This document shows positions 34,213 through 44,438 of a stretch of DNA of 64,000 nt, piece after piece. The notes beneath the pieces are model-generated. The model had not been told where the DNA came from. It worked only from the letters and a program-made list of their open reading frames with translations, and did not search any database. The stretch covers positions 68,239-132,238 of the forward strand of contig JAGRFQ010000013.1 in assembly GCA_020445945.1 (NCBI GenBank), read 5' to 3'. This DNA is from Rhodocyclaceae bacterium (GTDB taxonomy: Bacteria; Pseudomonadota; Gammaproteobacteria; Burkholderiales; Rhodocyclaceae). Position 1 is the first letter of the stretch. Every line of letters begins with the position of its first letter. Both the position numbers and the translations under genes were made by a program.

Positions 34213-34944
34213 TTCATCATCAAGTGGAGAATGCTTCCACTGGATGAACTGACACACACCGGGTAAATCTGGAAACAGTGACGCCCTGTTAACACCACAC
34301 CGATCAAGCTCCTCCCGAATGCCTTGAAAGGCGATCGACTCAATCGCCACGTAATGCAGGCACGAAGAGTACGCCTTGTTCCGTTCGAGGGGGATGAACC
34401 TATCTCCCGTCATGTACTTGTGCGCGGTGAACCAACCGTTCTGCGCCACGATACGGCGCGTCAAATGAGTCGGTTGAAAAATCTTTGTTCGCCTAATCGT
34501 GAAGGGTGACGCAGATTCGATATCCTGCACAAAATCCTGATCACTGGGAAAAAGCATCCACACAACCGCTCTACGGGTGCGCGGCTTCTCAACAGCAAAC
34601 CAAAGTGCCGCGAGCGGGTTGGTTGTCCAATCGAGCAACCGGGTTGGAAGCCCGTGATGCTGAGCAATTGCAAGCCACTCCCATGGAGAGGAGGGTTTGA
34701 AATCAAGATACGGCAGCGCACGCCTTTGAAAGTCCTCAAACATGGACTTCTCGACGTCCGGAACCCTTCGCCCGTCGCGCCACCCCGTCCGGGCTATCTT
34801 TGGCTCAAGCTTATGCCCCTCTTCCTGTCCGCGAAAGAGAACGTTAGGAAAAGAATTGCAGCTCTGTTGAACGAACCCCAAGAACGACGCCACAGAGTTG
34901 ACCACTTGACCGGGGAACCGTTCGTGTTTGTTTGGCACACCCAT
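34207..34944 (-). CDS. FRG-domain protein (cargo gene)
   Basis: 245 residues. The FRG signature is clear: VLFRGQ at residues 35-40 and WLAIAQHHGLPTRLLDWT at 90-107, followed by LAALWFAVEK. FRG-domain proteins are found in mobile elements and defence-gene neighbourhoods; the biochemical activity is not settled. It is the only gene of the element on the minus strand and sits at the right end, where satellites and islands commonly carry variable cargo. Base composition is less GC-rich than the chromosome. ATG at 34944 is preferred; a TTG at 34968 would add eight residues. Confidence 0.85.
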   Translation of the reverse strand: MGVPNKHERFPGQVVNSVASFLGFVQQSCNSFPNVLFRGQEEGHKLEPKIARTGWRDGRRVPDVEKSMFEDFQRRALPYLDFKPSSPWEWLAIAQHHGLPTRLLDWTTNPLAALWFAVEKPRTRRAVVWMLFPSDQDFVQDIESASPFTIRRTKIFQPTHLTRRIVAQNGWFTAHKYMTGDRFIPLERNKAYSSCLHYVAIESIAFQGIREELDRCGVNRASLFPDLPGVCQFIQWKHSPLDDEL

Positions 34945-34980
34945 TTCCCTTGGTTTGATGGCACCCAATCACGCCGTCTA

Positions 34981-35000
34981 GTGCCATCCGGGTGCCATCC
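34981..35000 (+). repeat. Right arm-type site: tandem GTGCCATCC
   Basis: Identical over 20 bp to 27876-27895. A further single inverted copy (GATGGCACCC, 34957-34966) lies 14 bp to its left. It sits 18 bp inside attR. Candidate integrase or excisionase arm sites. Confidence 0.6.
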
Positions 35001-35056
35001 GTGACGCCGATAGCACTTAGCCCAGTCCGAAGACTGGGCTAAGTGCTTGATTCTAT

Positions 35057-35134
<78 letters not shown>

Positions 35135-35177
35135 CACAAGCCGGCGATTATAGCAAAGCCGGGAAAAACTGCCAGCA

Positions 35178-35558
35178 CTAACGTTTTAATTCTTGCAGCA
35201 GATCGGTCAATACCTGCCGCGCATGGGCGATCCGCTCACGCAGGACGGCAGCTTCTTCAGCCTCTTCGTGGGCGTGAATCGCGGAGGCGTTGAGTTGATT
35301 CCGGGCCCCCGAAATGGTGAAGCCTTCACGATAGAGCAATTCGCGGATGCGCCGGATCAACAGGACTTCGTGGTGTTGGTAGTAACGCCGGTTTCCACGG
35401 CGTTTAACGGGTTTGAGCTGGGTGAATTCCTGCTCCCAGTAGCGCAGGACGTGCGGTTTTACACCGCACAGTTCGCTGACCTCACCGATGGTGAAGTAGC
35501 GTTTTGCCGGAATGGGCGGCAAAACGACGTCGTCGTCGGGATTAGGCGTTTCCTGCAT
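35178..35558 (-). CDS. MerR-family transcriptional regulator downstream of ihfA
   Basis: 126 residues. The MerR winged helix is near the N-terminus: [49 protein letters not shown], then a C-terminal helix for dimerisation. No metal-binding cysteine cluster is seen. The start lies inside the end of ihfA (17-bp overlap), so it is cotranscribed as the last gene of the pheST-ihfA unit; such MerR-like genes regularly follow ihfA in betaproteobacteria. The target is unknown. Confidence 0.92.
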   Translation of the reverse strand: MQETPNPDDDVVLPPIPAKRYFTIGEVSELCGVKPHVLRYWEQEFTQLKPVKRRGNRRYYQHHEVLLIRRIRELLYREGFTISGARNQLNASAIHAHEEAEEAAVLRERIAHARQVLTDLLQELKR

Positions 35559-35844
35559 GACTCAGTGTTTCCACAGCGGCTTTGAGCTTCTGACTGGCAT
35601 GAAAGGTGACGACGCGGCGTGCGGTAATCGGGATTTCTTCGCCGGTTTTCGGGTTGCGGCCGGGGCGCTGCGGCTTGTCGCGCAACTGAAAATTACCGAA
35701 ACCCGAAAGTTTTACGCATTCGCCTCGCTCGAGCGCGGTACGAATTTCTTCGAAGAATCCTTCGACCATGTCTTTCGCTTCGCGCTTGTTCAAACCGACC
35801 TGCTCAAACAGCAGATCCGCCAGTTCGGCTTTTGTTAATGTCAT
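35542..35844 (-). CDS. ihfA: Integration host factor alpha subunit
   Basis: 100 residues, DNA-bending nucleoid protein that pairs with IhfB (gene at 51250-51534 in this window). It begins [31 protein letters not shown] and has the DNA-binding arm [20 protein letters not shown] with the intercalating proline. It lies 11 bp downstream of pheT, the conserved order pheS-pheT-ihfA. Confidence 0.97.
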   Translation of the reverse strand: MTLTKAELADLLFEQVGLNKREAKDMVEGFFEEIRTALERGECVKLSGFGNFQLRDKPQRPGRNPKTGEEIPITARRVVTFHASQKLKAAVETLSHAGNA

Positions 35845-35855
35845 TGTCGCGCCCC

Positions 35856-38234
35856 TTATCCGCGCAGGCTGGCGTCAAATTTGGCCTCGGCACATTGGAC
35901 GAGTGCCGCTACGGCGGCGTCCACCTCGGCGTCTTCAAGGGTTCGTTGAGTATCTTGCATTAACACCCTGAAAGCAAGGCTCTTTTTTTCTGGATCTATG
36001 CCCTTCCCTTGGTATACATCAAAGAGTTCAATGGCTTTTACGATAGGCATGGCCACGGCTTGGAGGGCATCGAGTACGTGGGATACCGGAGTTTTCTGAT
36101 CCATCACCAACGCCATGTCGCGGACCACGGCGGGCTGGCGCGAGATGGGTGCGTAGACAGGCAGGCCGGCGGCCTGAAACGCCGGGGCGTCGATTTCGCA
36201 CACGATGGGGGCAGTGCCCAGTTCGTATTTCTGGACCCACTTGGGATGCAGTTCTCCGATGAAGCCGATCCCGACACCGTCGGCGAAAACTGCGGCACTG
36301 CGACCGGGGTGCAGCGCGGGGTGTGGCTGCGCCTGGAAACGCAGCGTGACCGGTGCGAACACGGCTTCGAGGTCGCCCTTGAGGTCGAAAAAGTCGACCT
36401 GGCGCGTGCTCACGCCCCATTGTTCGGCGCATGCCGGGCCTGCTGCGAGCAGGCCGATCCGGACCGGCTGGTGGTAGCCGGCAACCGGCTGCGCGTCGGT
36501 GTCGCGCAAGAAGCACCGACCGATTTCGAAGGCGCGCACGCGGTTGTTCTGGCGCTTGCGATTGACGCGCAGCGCGTTGACCAGCCCCGGCACCAGACTG
36601 CTGCGCATGACGTTCATCTGGCTGGCAATCGGGTTGGCGAGCCGGATGGGCGCGGCATTGGCGCAGAAATCCGCTTCCCATGCGTCTTCGACGAACGCGT
36701 AGGTAATCAGCTCCTGGTAGTCACGGTCAGCCACCAGGCGACGCACTTGCCATAGGTCGCGGCGGGCTTCCGGCCGCGGCAGCATGGAGAGCATACCTTT
36801 CGGCGTTTGGGCCGGGATGTTGTCGTAGCCGTGCAGGCGGACCAGTTCTTCGATCAGGTCGACTTCGATCTCGATGTCGAAGCGATACGACGGCGGCGTT
36901 ACGAGGAAGGCGTCGCCGTCGCTGACGACGTTCAGGTGAACGCGGGTGAGCAAGGCTGCGATTTGCGTGTCATCGAGCGCAATCCCCATCACTTGGCGCG
37001 CACGCGCGGGGCGCAAACGCACGGCGGGTCGCGTAGGCAAATCGGCGGTGGATTCGACGGTGTCGACGGGGCCCGCCTGGCCTCCGCAGATATCGAGGAT
37101 CAGGCGGGTGGCCCGCTCGATGGCGACCGGCGGCAGCGCGAAGTCGACGCCGCGCTCGAAGCGATGCGATGCGTCGGACGAGAAACCATACTGGCGTGCT
37201 CGACCGGCGATGGCGTCGGGCGCAAAGAATGCGGCTTCAAGGAACAGGTCGGTGGTCTCGAGCGAGATGCCGCTGTCCTCGCCCCCCATGATCCCCGCCA
37301 TGCCAAGCACCGCGGCATCGTCGGCAATGAGCAGTGTGTCTGCATCGAGCGCGATGGTTTGCTCGTTGAGCAACAGCAGCGTTTCGCCGGGTTGCGGAAA
37401 ACGGGCATGCACGGCCCCCGTCAACTTGGTGTTGTCGTAGGCGTGCAGCGGCTGGCCAAGCTCGAGCATGACGTAATTGGTGATGTCGACCAGCGCGCTG
37501 ATGGCACGAATACCGCTGCGTTCGAGGCGACGCTTCATCCACGCCGGCGTTTGGGCGCGTGCGTCGACGCTGCGAATGACGCGTCCGCAAAAGCGCGGAC
37601 ACGCCTGCGGCGCATCGAGCACGATGGCACGCCGATCGTCGATCGTCGGCGCGACCGGTGCAACCTCGGGCAGCGTCAGCGGCGTATCGGTGATTGCGGC
37701 GAGCTCGCGCGCCACACCGGCCAGACTCAGGCAGTCGGCGCGATTGGGGGTGAGCTTGATCTCGAAAACGGTGTCATCAAGATCGAGCAGTTCGCGCACG
37801 TCGGTGCCGACGGCAGCGTCGTCTGCAAAGACATGCAGACCTGCGTGCTCGCCGCTCAGGCCCAGCTCGCGCGCCGAGCACAGCATGCCGAAGGAGGCCA
37901 CACCGCGCAGCTTGGCTTTCTTGATTTCGAAACCCGGCAACGAGGCGCCGACGAGCGCGCACGGAACCTTCATGCCGGCCGCCGCATTGGGCGCGCCGCA
38001 CACGATTTGCAGCGGATCGCCCTGCCCGACGTCCACCTTGCACACCTTCAGCCGGTCGGCATCGGGGTGTGCCTCGGTCGACAGAATCTGTCCGACCACC
38101 ACCGAGGAAAACGGTACGCCGGCAGGCTTGGCTTCCTCGACTTCAAGGCCGGCCATGGTCAACAGCTGCCCAAGCGCGTCGCTATCGAGCGCAGGATCGA
38201 CGAAACTGCGCAACCAGTGTTCTGAAAATTGCAT
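35856..38234 (-). CDS. pheT: Phenylalanyl-tRNA synthetase beta subunit
   Basis: 792 residues, full length. The N-terminal tRNA-binding-like domain ([22 protein letters not shown]), B3/B4 editing domain, catalytic-like core ([29 protein letters not shown]) and C-terminal ferredoxin-fold anticodon-binding domain ([18 protein letters not shown]) are all present. Forms the alpha2-beta2 enzyme with PheS, whose gene ends 6 bp upstream. Confidence 0.98.
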   Translation of the reverse strand: MQFSEHWLRSFVDPALDSDALGQLLTMAGLEVEEAKPAGVPFSSVVVGQILSTEAHPDADRLKVCKVDVGQGDPLQIVCGAPNAAAGMKVPCALVGASLPGFEIKKAKLRGVASFGMLCSARELGLSGEHAGLHVFADDAAVGTDVRELLDLDDTVFEIKLTPNRADCLSLAGVARELAAITDTPLTLPEVAPVAPTIDDRRAIVLDAPQACPRFCGRVIRSVDARAQTPAWMKRRLERSGIRAISALVDITNYVMLELGQPLHAYDNTKLTGAVHARFPQPGETLLLLNEQTIALDADTLLIADDAAVLGMAGIMGGEDSGISLETTDLFLEAAFFAPDAIAGRARQYGFSSDASHRFERGVDFALPPVAIERATRLILDICGGQAGPVDTVESTADLPTRPAVRLRPARARQVMGIALDDTQIAALLTRVHLNVVSDGDAFLVTPPSYRFDIEIEVDLIEELVRLHGYDNIPAQTPKGMLSMLPRPEARRDLWQVRRLVADRDYQELITYAFVEDAWEADFCANAAPIRLANPIASQMNVMRSSLVPGLVNALRVNRKRQNNRVRAFEIGRCFLRDTDAQPVAGYHQPVRIGLLAAGPACAEQWGVSTRQVDFFDLKGDLEAVFAPVTLRFQAQPHPALHPGRSAAVFADGVGIGFIGELHPKWVQKYELGTAPIVCEIDAPAFQAAGLPVYAPISRQPAVVRDMALVMDQKTPVSHVLDALQAVAMPIVKAIELFDVYQGKGIDPEKKSLAFRVLMQDTQRTLEDAEVDAAVAALVQCAEAKFDASLRG

Positions 38235-38240
38235 CGTGGC

Positions 38241-39293
<1,053 letters not shown>

Positions 39294-39297
39294 TCAG

Positions 39298-39328
39298 AAA
39301 AAAAAAGGAGGCCAAGCCTCCTTTTTTT
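39298..39328 (-). terminator. Terminator or attenuator between rplT and pheST
   Basis: On the minus strand a run of A, then GGAGGC-TTG-GCCTCC, then nine T. It lies 26 bp upstream of the pheS ATG. It either ends the infC-rpmI-rplT transcript or attenuates pheST. The A-rich upstream side makes it bidirectional. No leader peptide rich in Phe codons was found by eye. Confidence 0.75.
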
Positions 39329-39341
39329 ACGCTGCTATCGC

Positions 39342-39701
39342 TTAAGCAGCCAGTTGGGCCTTGGCCTGATCCGCCAGCGCGGCAAATGCCGGCTTGTCGA
39401 ACACTGCCAGATCGGCCAACACCTTGCGATCCACATCAATCGCAGCCTTCTTCAAGCCGTTCATGAAGGTGCTGTAGGTCAGGCCCAACTCGCGCGAAGC
39501 CGCATTGATGCGGGCAATCCACAGCGCGCGGAACTGGCGCTTGCGCTGGCGGCGGTCACGGTATTGGTATTGACCCGCCTTCATCACCGCCTGCTTGGCG
39601 ACGCGATAGACGTTCTTGCGGCGACCGCGGTAACCCTTGGCCTGGCTCAGGACTTTCTTGTGACGCGCGCGTGCCGTCACTCCACGTTTTACTCGGGGCA
39701 T
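39342..39701 (-). CDS. rplT: Ribosomal protein L20
   Basis: 119 residues, essential for early 50S assembly and, in E. coli, translational repressor of its own operon. It begins [18 protein letters not shown] and has the basic extension plus AFSALVDQ-like globular C-terminus ([11 protein letters not shown]). Follows rpmI by 12 bp in the conserved infC-rpmI-rplT operon. Confidence 0.98.
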   Translation of the reverse strand: MPRVKRGVTARARHKKVLSQAKGYRGRRKNVYRVAKQAVMKAGQYQYRDRRQRKRQFRALWIARINAASRELGLTYSTFMNGLKKAAIDVDRKVLADLAVFDKPAFAALADQAKAQLAA

Positions 39702-39713
39702 CTTCTTCTCCTA

Positions 39714-39911
39714 TCAGGCGTACGGCAACATGGCGCGAACACTCTTGGTGTCGGACTCATGAACCTCGATGACGCCACGGAGGTGGCGCTTAACCTTGGT
39801 TGTCTTCTTGGTCAGGATGTGACGTTTGAAGGCTTGACCGCGCTTGATACCACCTGACGCGCGCAGCTTGAAGCGCTTGGCAGCGCCTCGTTTGGTCTTC
39901 ATTTTGGGCAT
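39714..39911 (-). CDS. rpmI: Ribosomal protein L35
   Basis: 65 residues, very basic, begins [20 protein letters not shown]. Located between infC and rplT. The 116-bp leader separating it from infC contains two hairpins likely involved in autoregulation. Confidence 0.98.
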   Translation of the reverse strand: MPKMKTKRGAAKRFKLRASGGIKRGQAFKRHILTKKTTKVKRHLRGVIEVHESDTKSVRAMLPYA

Positions 39912-39980
39912 GATTGCTCCTGTTATGTCATGGGGGCAGGTAACGCCTTGCGTCTTTTTGAACCCGCCACCACTTGTCCT

Positions 39981-40023
39981 GAAGGTGCCTCAGCACCTTC
40001 GCTTTCATTCCACCGCAGTGGAA
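39981..40023 (-). promoter_or_regulatory. Two hairpins in the rpmI leader (candidate L20 operator)
   Basis: GAAGGTGC-CTCA-GCACCTTC (39981-40000, perfect 8-bp stem) and TTCCAC-CGCA-GTGGAA (40008-40023, perfect 6-bp stem) lie in the transcript between infC and rpmI. In E. coli and Bacillus this leader is where L20 binds and represses. No T-run follows, so termination is unlikely. Assignment as L20 operator is inference. Confidence 0.45.
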
Positions 40024-40027
40024 ATTC

Positions 40028-40552
40028 TTATGCTCCCTTCTTGACGGGCGCGATGATCATCACCATCTGCCGCCCTTCCATCTTGGGCATTTGCTCCACG
40101 TTGGCAACTTCCTCCAGATCGGATTTGATGCGCTGCAACTGGCGCATGCCGAACTCCTGGTGGGCCATTTCGCGGCCACGGAATCGCAACGTCACTTTTA
40201 CCTTGTCACCATCGTCGAGAAAGCGCCGGATATTGCGCATCTTGATCTGGTAATCGTTTTCATCGGTACGGGGCCGAAGCTTGACCTCTTTGACCTGAAC
40301 CTGCTTTTGCTTGAGCTTGGCTTCGTGCGCCTTCTTGGCCGTCTGGTACTTGAACTTGCCAAAATCCATGATCCGGCAGACCGGCGGCGATGCCAGGGGA
40401 GCGATTTCAACCAGATCCAGTCCGGACTCTTCTGCGGCTGCCAGCGCACCACGTATCGAAACGATACCGGCCTGTTCCCCTTCAGCGTCGATCAGACGCA
40501 CTTCAGGCGCGGTAATGTCTTCATTAACGCGCTGCTTCTTTTCCTGAGCGAT
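40028..40552 (-). CDS. infC: Translation initiation factor IF-3, with an ATC start codon
   Basis: 174 residues, binds the 30S subunit and discriminates against wrong start codons. The N-terminal domain reads [25 protein letters not shown] and the C-terminal domain [27 protein letters not shown]. No ATG or GTG fits the conserved N-terminus; the only suitable start is ATC at 40552, preceded by GGGAG about nine bases upstream. Non-AUG starts (AUU, AUC, AUA) are the known basis of IF-3 autoregulation. It follows thrS by 29 bp. Confidence 0.96.
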   Translation of the reverse strand: MAQEKKQRVNEDITAPEVRLIDAEGEQAGIVSIRGALAAAEESGLDLVEIAPLASPPVCRIMDFGKFKYQTAKKAHEAKLKQKQVQVKEVKLRPRTDENDYQIKMRNIRRFLDDGDKVKVTLRFRGREMAHQEFGMRQLQRIKSDLEEVANVEQMPKMEGRQMVMIIAPVKKGA

Positions 40553-40581
40553 GGTTCAACTCTCCCGAAAACCGAACAATA

Positions 40582-42498
40582 TCAGGCCGTGCCGGCACGC
40601 GCTTCGACTTCGCGCTGCCAACGCTCGATCAGCGAATCGAGAGACATTTGCCCGAGGTCTTGACCTCCCCGGATGCGCACGGCCACAAGGCCGGCAGCCT
40701 TCTCTTTGTCTCCGACAACAAGTTGATAGGGCAGCCGGCGTACGCTATGTTCGCGGATTTTATATGTAATTTTTTCGTTCCGCAAATCCGGAACGACCCT
40801 GAAACCCGCCTTTTGGAGCCGGCGCGCCACATCCAGTGCGTAGTCCGATTGCGGATCCGAGATATTCATCACAACGGCCTGCACCGGCGACAACCACAAC
40901 GGGAAATTGCCGGCATAGTTTTCGATCAGGATACCGATGAAGCGCTCGAGCGACCCGAGAATCGCGCGGTGCAGCATCACCGGCCGCGCGCGACTATTCC
41001 CTTCCGTGACGTACTCTGCATCGAGCCGCTCGGGCAACACGAAATCGAGCTGCATGGTGCCGCACTGCCAGGAGCGGCCAAGCGCATCCTTGATCTGATA
41101 TTCGATTTTGGGGCCGTAAAACGCGCCCTCTTCGGGCAACTCATCCCACGCCACGCCCGATGCGCGCAACGCGGCGCGCAAACCCGCCTCTGCCTTGTCC
41201 CAGACTGCATCAGTCCCGGCGCGCTGGGTTGGGCGTAACGACAACTTGATCGCAATATCCGTGAACCCGAAATCAGCATAGACCTTGGTCAACAGGGCAT
41301 TGAACGCGGTCACCTCTGAGATCACCTGGTCTTCGGTGCAGAAAATATGCGCGTCGTCCTGTACGAAACCACGCACACGCATCAAACCGTGCAGCGCCCC
41401 TGAGGGCTCGTTGCGGTGGCAGGAGCCGAATTCGGCCAAGCGCAGCGGCAAGTCGCGGTAGGAATGCAGGCCGTGGTTGAAAATCTCGACATGCCCAGGA
41501 CAGTTCATCGGCTTGATCGCGTAGTCGCGCTTTTCCGACTCTGTGGTGAACATGTTCTCGCGATAGTTTTCCCAATGCCCGGATCGCTCCCACAGGGCAC
41601 GGTCCATCATCAGCGGGGTCTTCACCTCCTGGTAGCCGGCTTCGTTGAGCACGTTGCGCATGTATTGCTCGACCTGCTGCCACAAGGTCCAGCCCTGCGG
41701 ATGCCAGAACACCATGCCCGGCGCCTCGTCCTGCAGGTGGAACAGATCGAGCTGTTTGCCCAGACGCCGGTGATCGCGTTTCTCCGCCTCTTCCAGCATG
41801 TGCAGATACGCAGCCTGCTCATCCTTGGTGGCCCACGCCGTGCCGTATATGCGCTGGAGCATTTCATTCTTCGAGTCGCCACGCCAATAGGCGCCGGCAA
41901 CCTTCATCAGCTTGAACACCTTGAGCTTGCCGGTGGAGGGCACGTGCGGGCCGCGGCACAGGTCGATGAAGTCGCCTTCGCGATACAGCGAGACGTCCTC
42001 ACCCTGCGGAATCGAGGCAATGATTTCGGCTTTGTAGTGCTCGCCAATCGACTTGAAGAACTCGACCGCCTGGTCGCGCGGCCACACCTCGCGCGACACC
42101 GGGATATCGCGCTTGGCCAGTTCCTTCATGCGCTTTTCGATCTTCTGAAGATCTTCCGGCGTAAACGGGCGCTCGTAAGAGAAGTCGTAATAAAAGCCGT
42201 TCTCGATCACCGGCCCAATGGTGACCTGGGCCTCGGGAAACAAGGACTTCACCGCATAGGCCAGCAAGTGTGCGGTCGAATGACGAATCAGTTCCAGCCC
42301 GTCTGCATCGCTCGCGGTTACGATGTCCAGCGCGGCATCGGCCTCGATACGGTGAGAGACATCGACGAGCGCGCCGTCGACCTTTCCGCCCAGAGCCGCA
42401 CGCGCCAGACCTTCACCGATCGACTGGGCAACTTCCAGCACCGTCACCGGTTGATCGAAGTGGCGCACGGAACCGTCTGGTAGGGTGATTTCTGGCAT
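40582..42498 (-). CDS. thrS: Threonyl-tRNA synthetase
   Basis: 638 residues, full length. It has an N-terminal TGS domain ([20 protein letters not shown]), the editing domain with zinc-binding-type HSTAHLL, class II catalytic motifs ([21 protein letters not shown]), and C-terminal anticodon domain ([16 protein letters not shown]). ATG at 42498 matches the family; the 32-codon frame extension upstream includes a terminator hairpin and is not coding. Follows tRNA-Val by 146 bp. Confidence 0.98.
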   Translation of the reverse strand: MPEITLPDGSVRHFDQPVTVLEVAQSIGEGLARAALGGKVDGALVDVSHRIEADAALDIVTASDADGLELIRHSTAHLLAYAVKSLFPEAQVTIGPVIENGFYYDFSYERPFTPEDLQKIEKRMKELAKRDIPVSREVWPRDQAVEFFKSIGEHYKAEIIASIPQGEDVSLYREGDFIDLCRGPHVPSTGKLKVFKLMKVAGAYWRGDSKNEMLQRIYGTAWATKDEQAAYLHMLEEAEKRDHRRLGKQLDLFHLQDEAPGMVFWHPQGWTLWQQVEQYMRNVLNEAGYQEVKTPLMMDRALWERSGHWENYRENMFTTESEKRDYAIKPMNCPGHVEIFNHGLHSYRDLPLRLAEFGSCHRNEPSGALHGLMRVRGFVQDDAHIFCTEDQVISEVTAFNALLTKVYADFGFTDIAIKLSLRPTQRAGTDAVWDKAEAGLRAALRASGVAWDELPEEGAFYGPKIEYQIKDALGRSWQCGTMQLDFVLPERLDAEYVTEGNSRARPVMLHRAILGSLERFIGILIENYAGNFPLWLSPVQAVVMNISDPQSDYALDVARRLQKAGFRVVPDLRNEKITYKIREHSVRRLPYQLVVGDKEKAAGLVAVRIRGGQDLGQMSLDSLIERWQREVEARAGTA

Positions 42499-42518
42499 GA
42501 GGCCGATCCTCTCTGGAC

Positions 42519-42551
42519 AAAAAAAAAGCGCGGTCTTCACCGCACTTTTTT
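42519..42551 (-). terminator. Terminator or attenuator ahead of thrS
   Basis: On the minus strand GTGCGGT-GAAG-ACCGCGC followed by nine T, about 20 bp upstream of the thrS ATG. It could end the tRNA-Val transcript or attenuate thrS. No alternative antiterminator helix was identified. Confidence 0.7.
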
Positions 42552-42644
42552 CGTTCGATAAGCAAACGCCGCGGAACCCGACCTTGTTTAGCAACCAACG
42601 CAGGTAGTTCGGGCAGTCACTGCTTAACGCTCCTTAGATAATTC

Positions 42645-42721
42645 TGGTAGGCGCGATTGGATTCGAACCAACGACCCCCACCATGTCAAGGTGGTGCTCT
42701 AACCAACTGAGCTACGCGCCT
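42645..42721 (-). tRNA. tRNA-Val (anticodon GAC)
   Basis: 77 nt with encoded CCA. Acceptor AGGCGCG pairs with CGCGCCT; anticodon stem CCACC/GGTGG with loop TTGACAT (anticodon GAC); T-arm GGTTCGAATCC. Lies between the GlsB-like gene and thrS. Confidence 0.97.
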
Positions 42722-42778
42722 AAGGAGGCCGAATTATAGCCCAACCGGCCTTGCTGTCAATGTTTTTTCAGGCGCCCA

Positions 42779-43024
42779 TCAGGGCTTCTTGAGCTTGGTG
42801 TAGAGGAACAGAATCAGAATTGCGCCGACGATGGCGCCGATGAAGCCCGCGCCCTGCCCCGCATGGTAAATCCCGAGAAACTGTCCCAGAAAGGAGGCCA
42901 CCACGGAACCGGCGATCCCCAGCAGCGCAGTCATGATCAGACCCAGATCTTCCTTGCCCGGATGCAGGAACTTGGCGATCACGCCCACGACCAGGCCGAT
43001 CAGGATTGTCCACAGAATTCCCAT
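42779..43024 (-). CDS. GlsB/YeaQ/YmgE-family membrane protein
   Basis: 81 residues with three hydrophobic segments (about 2-19, 27-47 and 59-76) and the glycine pattern GIAGSVVASFLGQFLG and GAIVGAILILFLY of the transglycosylase-associated stress protein family. The family is induced by stress in some bacteria; no biochemical role is established. It stands alone between the exonuclease gene and tRNA-Val. Confidence 0.9.
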   Translation of the reverse strand: MGILWTILIGLVVGVIAKFLHPGKEDLGLIMTALLGIAGSVVASFLGQFLGIYHAGQGAGFIGAIVGAILILFLYTKLKKP

Positions 43025-43050
43025 TGCGTTTTCATACTCCGTTCAGTGAT

Positions 43051-43842
43051 TCAAGGGGCGTCCCACTGTGCCAGAAAGGCCGTCCAGTGATCCGCACCAA
43101 TGGCCGACAAGGCCTCGCGCACCACGCGCAGTTCTTCCTCGTATTCCTGCGTACTCAACACGCCGCGCATCTTCTGGAAGCGCAGATAGACGAGATAAGT
43201 GTTGACCACGTCGGTCTCGCAGTAATCCCGGATCTCGTCAATCTTTCCGTCCCGATACGCGCCCCACACCGCCGAGCCGTCCATGCCCAGCTTGCCGGGG
43301 AAGCCCATCAGCTTGGCCAGATCGTCCAGCGGTGCGTTGGCGCGTGGCTGATACAAAGCCAGCAAGTCCATCAAGTCAAGATGACGGCTGTGGTAGCGGC
43401 TGATGTAGTTGTTCCACTTGAAGTCACGCGCGTCGTGCGCATCCCCTGCGCCCATCTCCCAATACCGCGGCGCGCTGACGCCGTGCAGCAAGCCCCGGTA
43501 GTGAAGCACCGGCAGATCGAATCCGCCACCGTTCCATGAAACAATTTGTGGCGTGAAGCGCTCTATTCCGTCAAAAAAGCGCTGAATGATGGCCGCCTCG
43601 TCGGCGTCGGGCTCCGACAGCGAAAACACACGGAACTGCTTTACGTCGCGAAACGCACACGAGATGGTGACGATGCGGTGCAGATAGTGCGGCAGAAAAT
43701 CATTGCCGACCGCCGCCCGACGCATCTGGAACGCGTACTCCGCGACCTCGTCGTCGGCCAGATCGTCCGGCAAATCGTGCAGTCGGCGCAGTCCCGCGAC
43801 ATCGGGAATGGTTTCGATATCGAAGACCAGTACCGAACTCAC
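43051..43842 (-). CDS. DEDDy-type 3'-5' exonuclease (PolB-exonuclease-like)
   Basis: 263 residues. Exonuclease motif I VFDIETIPD is near the N-terminus, motif II SWNGGGFDLPVLHYRG near residue 105, and motif III YCETDVVNTYLVYLRF near 215, with the tyrosine-aspartate of the DEDDy class. It acts on nucleic acid; the precise substrate is unknown. The GTG at 43842 overlaps the TGA of the YdbL-like gene (GTGA) and gives a normal family start (VSSVLVFDIET); the longer frame upstream is an overlap artefact. Confidence 0.92.
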   Translation of the reverse strand: MSSVLVFDIETIPDVAGLRRLHDLPDDLADDEVAEYAFQMRRAAVGNDFLPHYLHRIVTISCAFRDVKQFRVFSLSEPDADEAAIIQRFFDGIERFTPQIVSWNGGGFDLPVLHYRGLLHGVSAPRYWEMGAGDAHDARDFKWNNYISRYHSRHLDLMDLLALYQPRANAPLDDLAKLMGFPGKLGMDGSAVWGAYRDGKIDEIRDYCETDVVNTYLVYLRFQKMRGVLSTQEYEEELRVVREALSAIGADHWTAFLAQWDAP

Positions 43843-44255
43843 TTCGGCGCCCACCCGCCGCCACGCTGCACCCACCAGCCACGCGGCGCCTTGTCGATCC
43901 AGCGCTGGGCGAAGGTATTCTGGACATCGCCGGCCCACTCCGGATGACCGTTGGCTTGCGCAATTTCGCGATACAGCGCCGCCCGATCGGCATTCTCCGC
44001 CGACACCAGACTGTTGACCTGGCCGCGCTGCGCCAGTGGCACGGCGTTGGCGTCGCGCAGCGCCACCAGACCGCGGTCGGTCAGCCCGACCGCACCCGAC
44101 GCATAGAACGGCGCAAGCTGCGCGTGCCGCTGCTGCATCGACCCCTGCAGCGCCGCAATCGCCGGCGTGTTGATGTCCAGATTGCCCTGCGCCACCGCAG
44201 GGGCGCAACTCAGCATGGCCACACTGAGCACCAGCGCACGGAAAACGGCGTTCAT
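43839..44255 (-). CDS. YdbL-like periplasmic protein (DUF1318)
   Basis: 138 residues with a signal peptide (MNAVFRALVLSVAMLSCAPAVAQG) and the DUF1318 domain (LDINTPAIAALQGSMQQRHAQL, GAVGLTDRGLVALRD). In E. coli YdbL is encoded with YdbH and YnbE and modulates that intermembrane bridge. ATG at 44255 overlaps the TGA of the YnbE-like gene (ATGA), confirming coupling. Confidence 0.9.
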   Translation of the reverse strand: MNAVFRALVLSVAMLSCAPAVAQGNLDINTPAIAALQGSMQQRHAQLAPFYASGAVGLTDRGLVALRDANAVPLAQRGQVNSLVSAENADRAALYREIAQANGHPEWAGDVQNTFAQRWIDKAPRGWWVQRGGGWAPK

Positions 44256-44431
44256 TGAGCTTCTCCCTCGGGTGTTTTGGCGGCATCCGGCTTGAGTTGC
44301 CACACTTCATCGATGATGCGGTCCGCTGCTTTTTCTGCCGCGGCGGCCGGAAAATAGATATTGATTGTCACGCACCCACTCAGACCAAGCACGAGCAGGC
44401 TTGCAAGGGCCCAGTTCTGCATTTTGTTCAT
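44252..44431 (-). CDS. YnbE-like outer-membrane lipoprotein
   Basis: 59 residues. Signal with lipobox LGLSGC (cysteine near residue 20) followed by VTINIYFPAAAAEKAADRII, the conserved YnbE segment. In E. coli YnbE extends the end of YdbH to the outer membrane by beta-strand pairing. It lies 7 bp after ydbH. The longer upstream frame is not used because MNKMQNWALASLLVLGLSGC is the natural start. Confidence 0.92.
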   Translation of the reverse strand: MNKMQNWALASLLVLGLSGCVTINIYFPAAAAEKAADRIIDEVWQLKPDAAKTPEGEAQ

Positions 44432-44438
44432 AGCTTCC

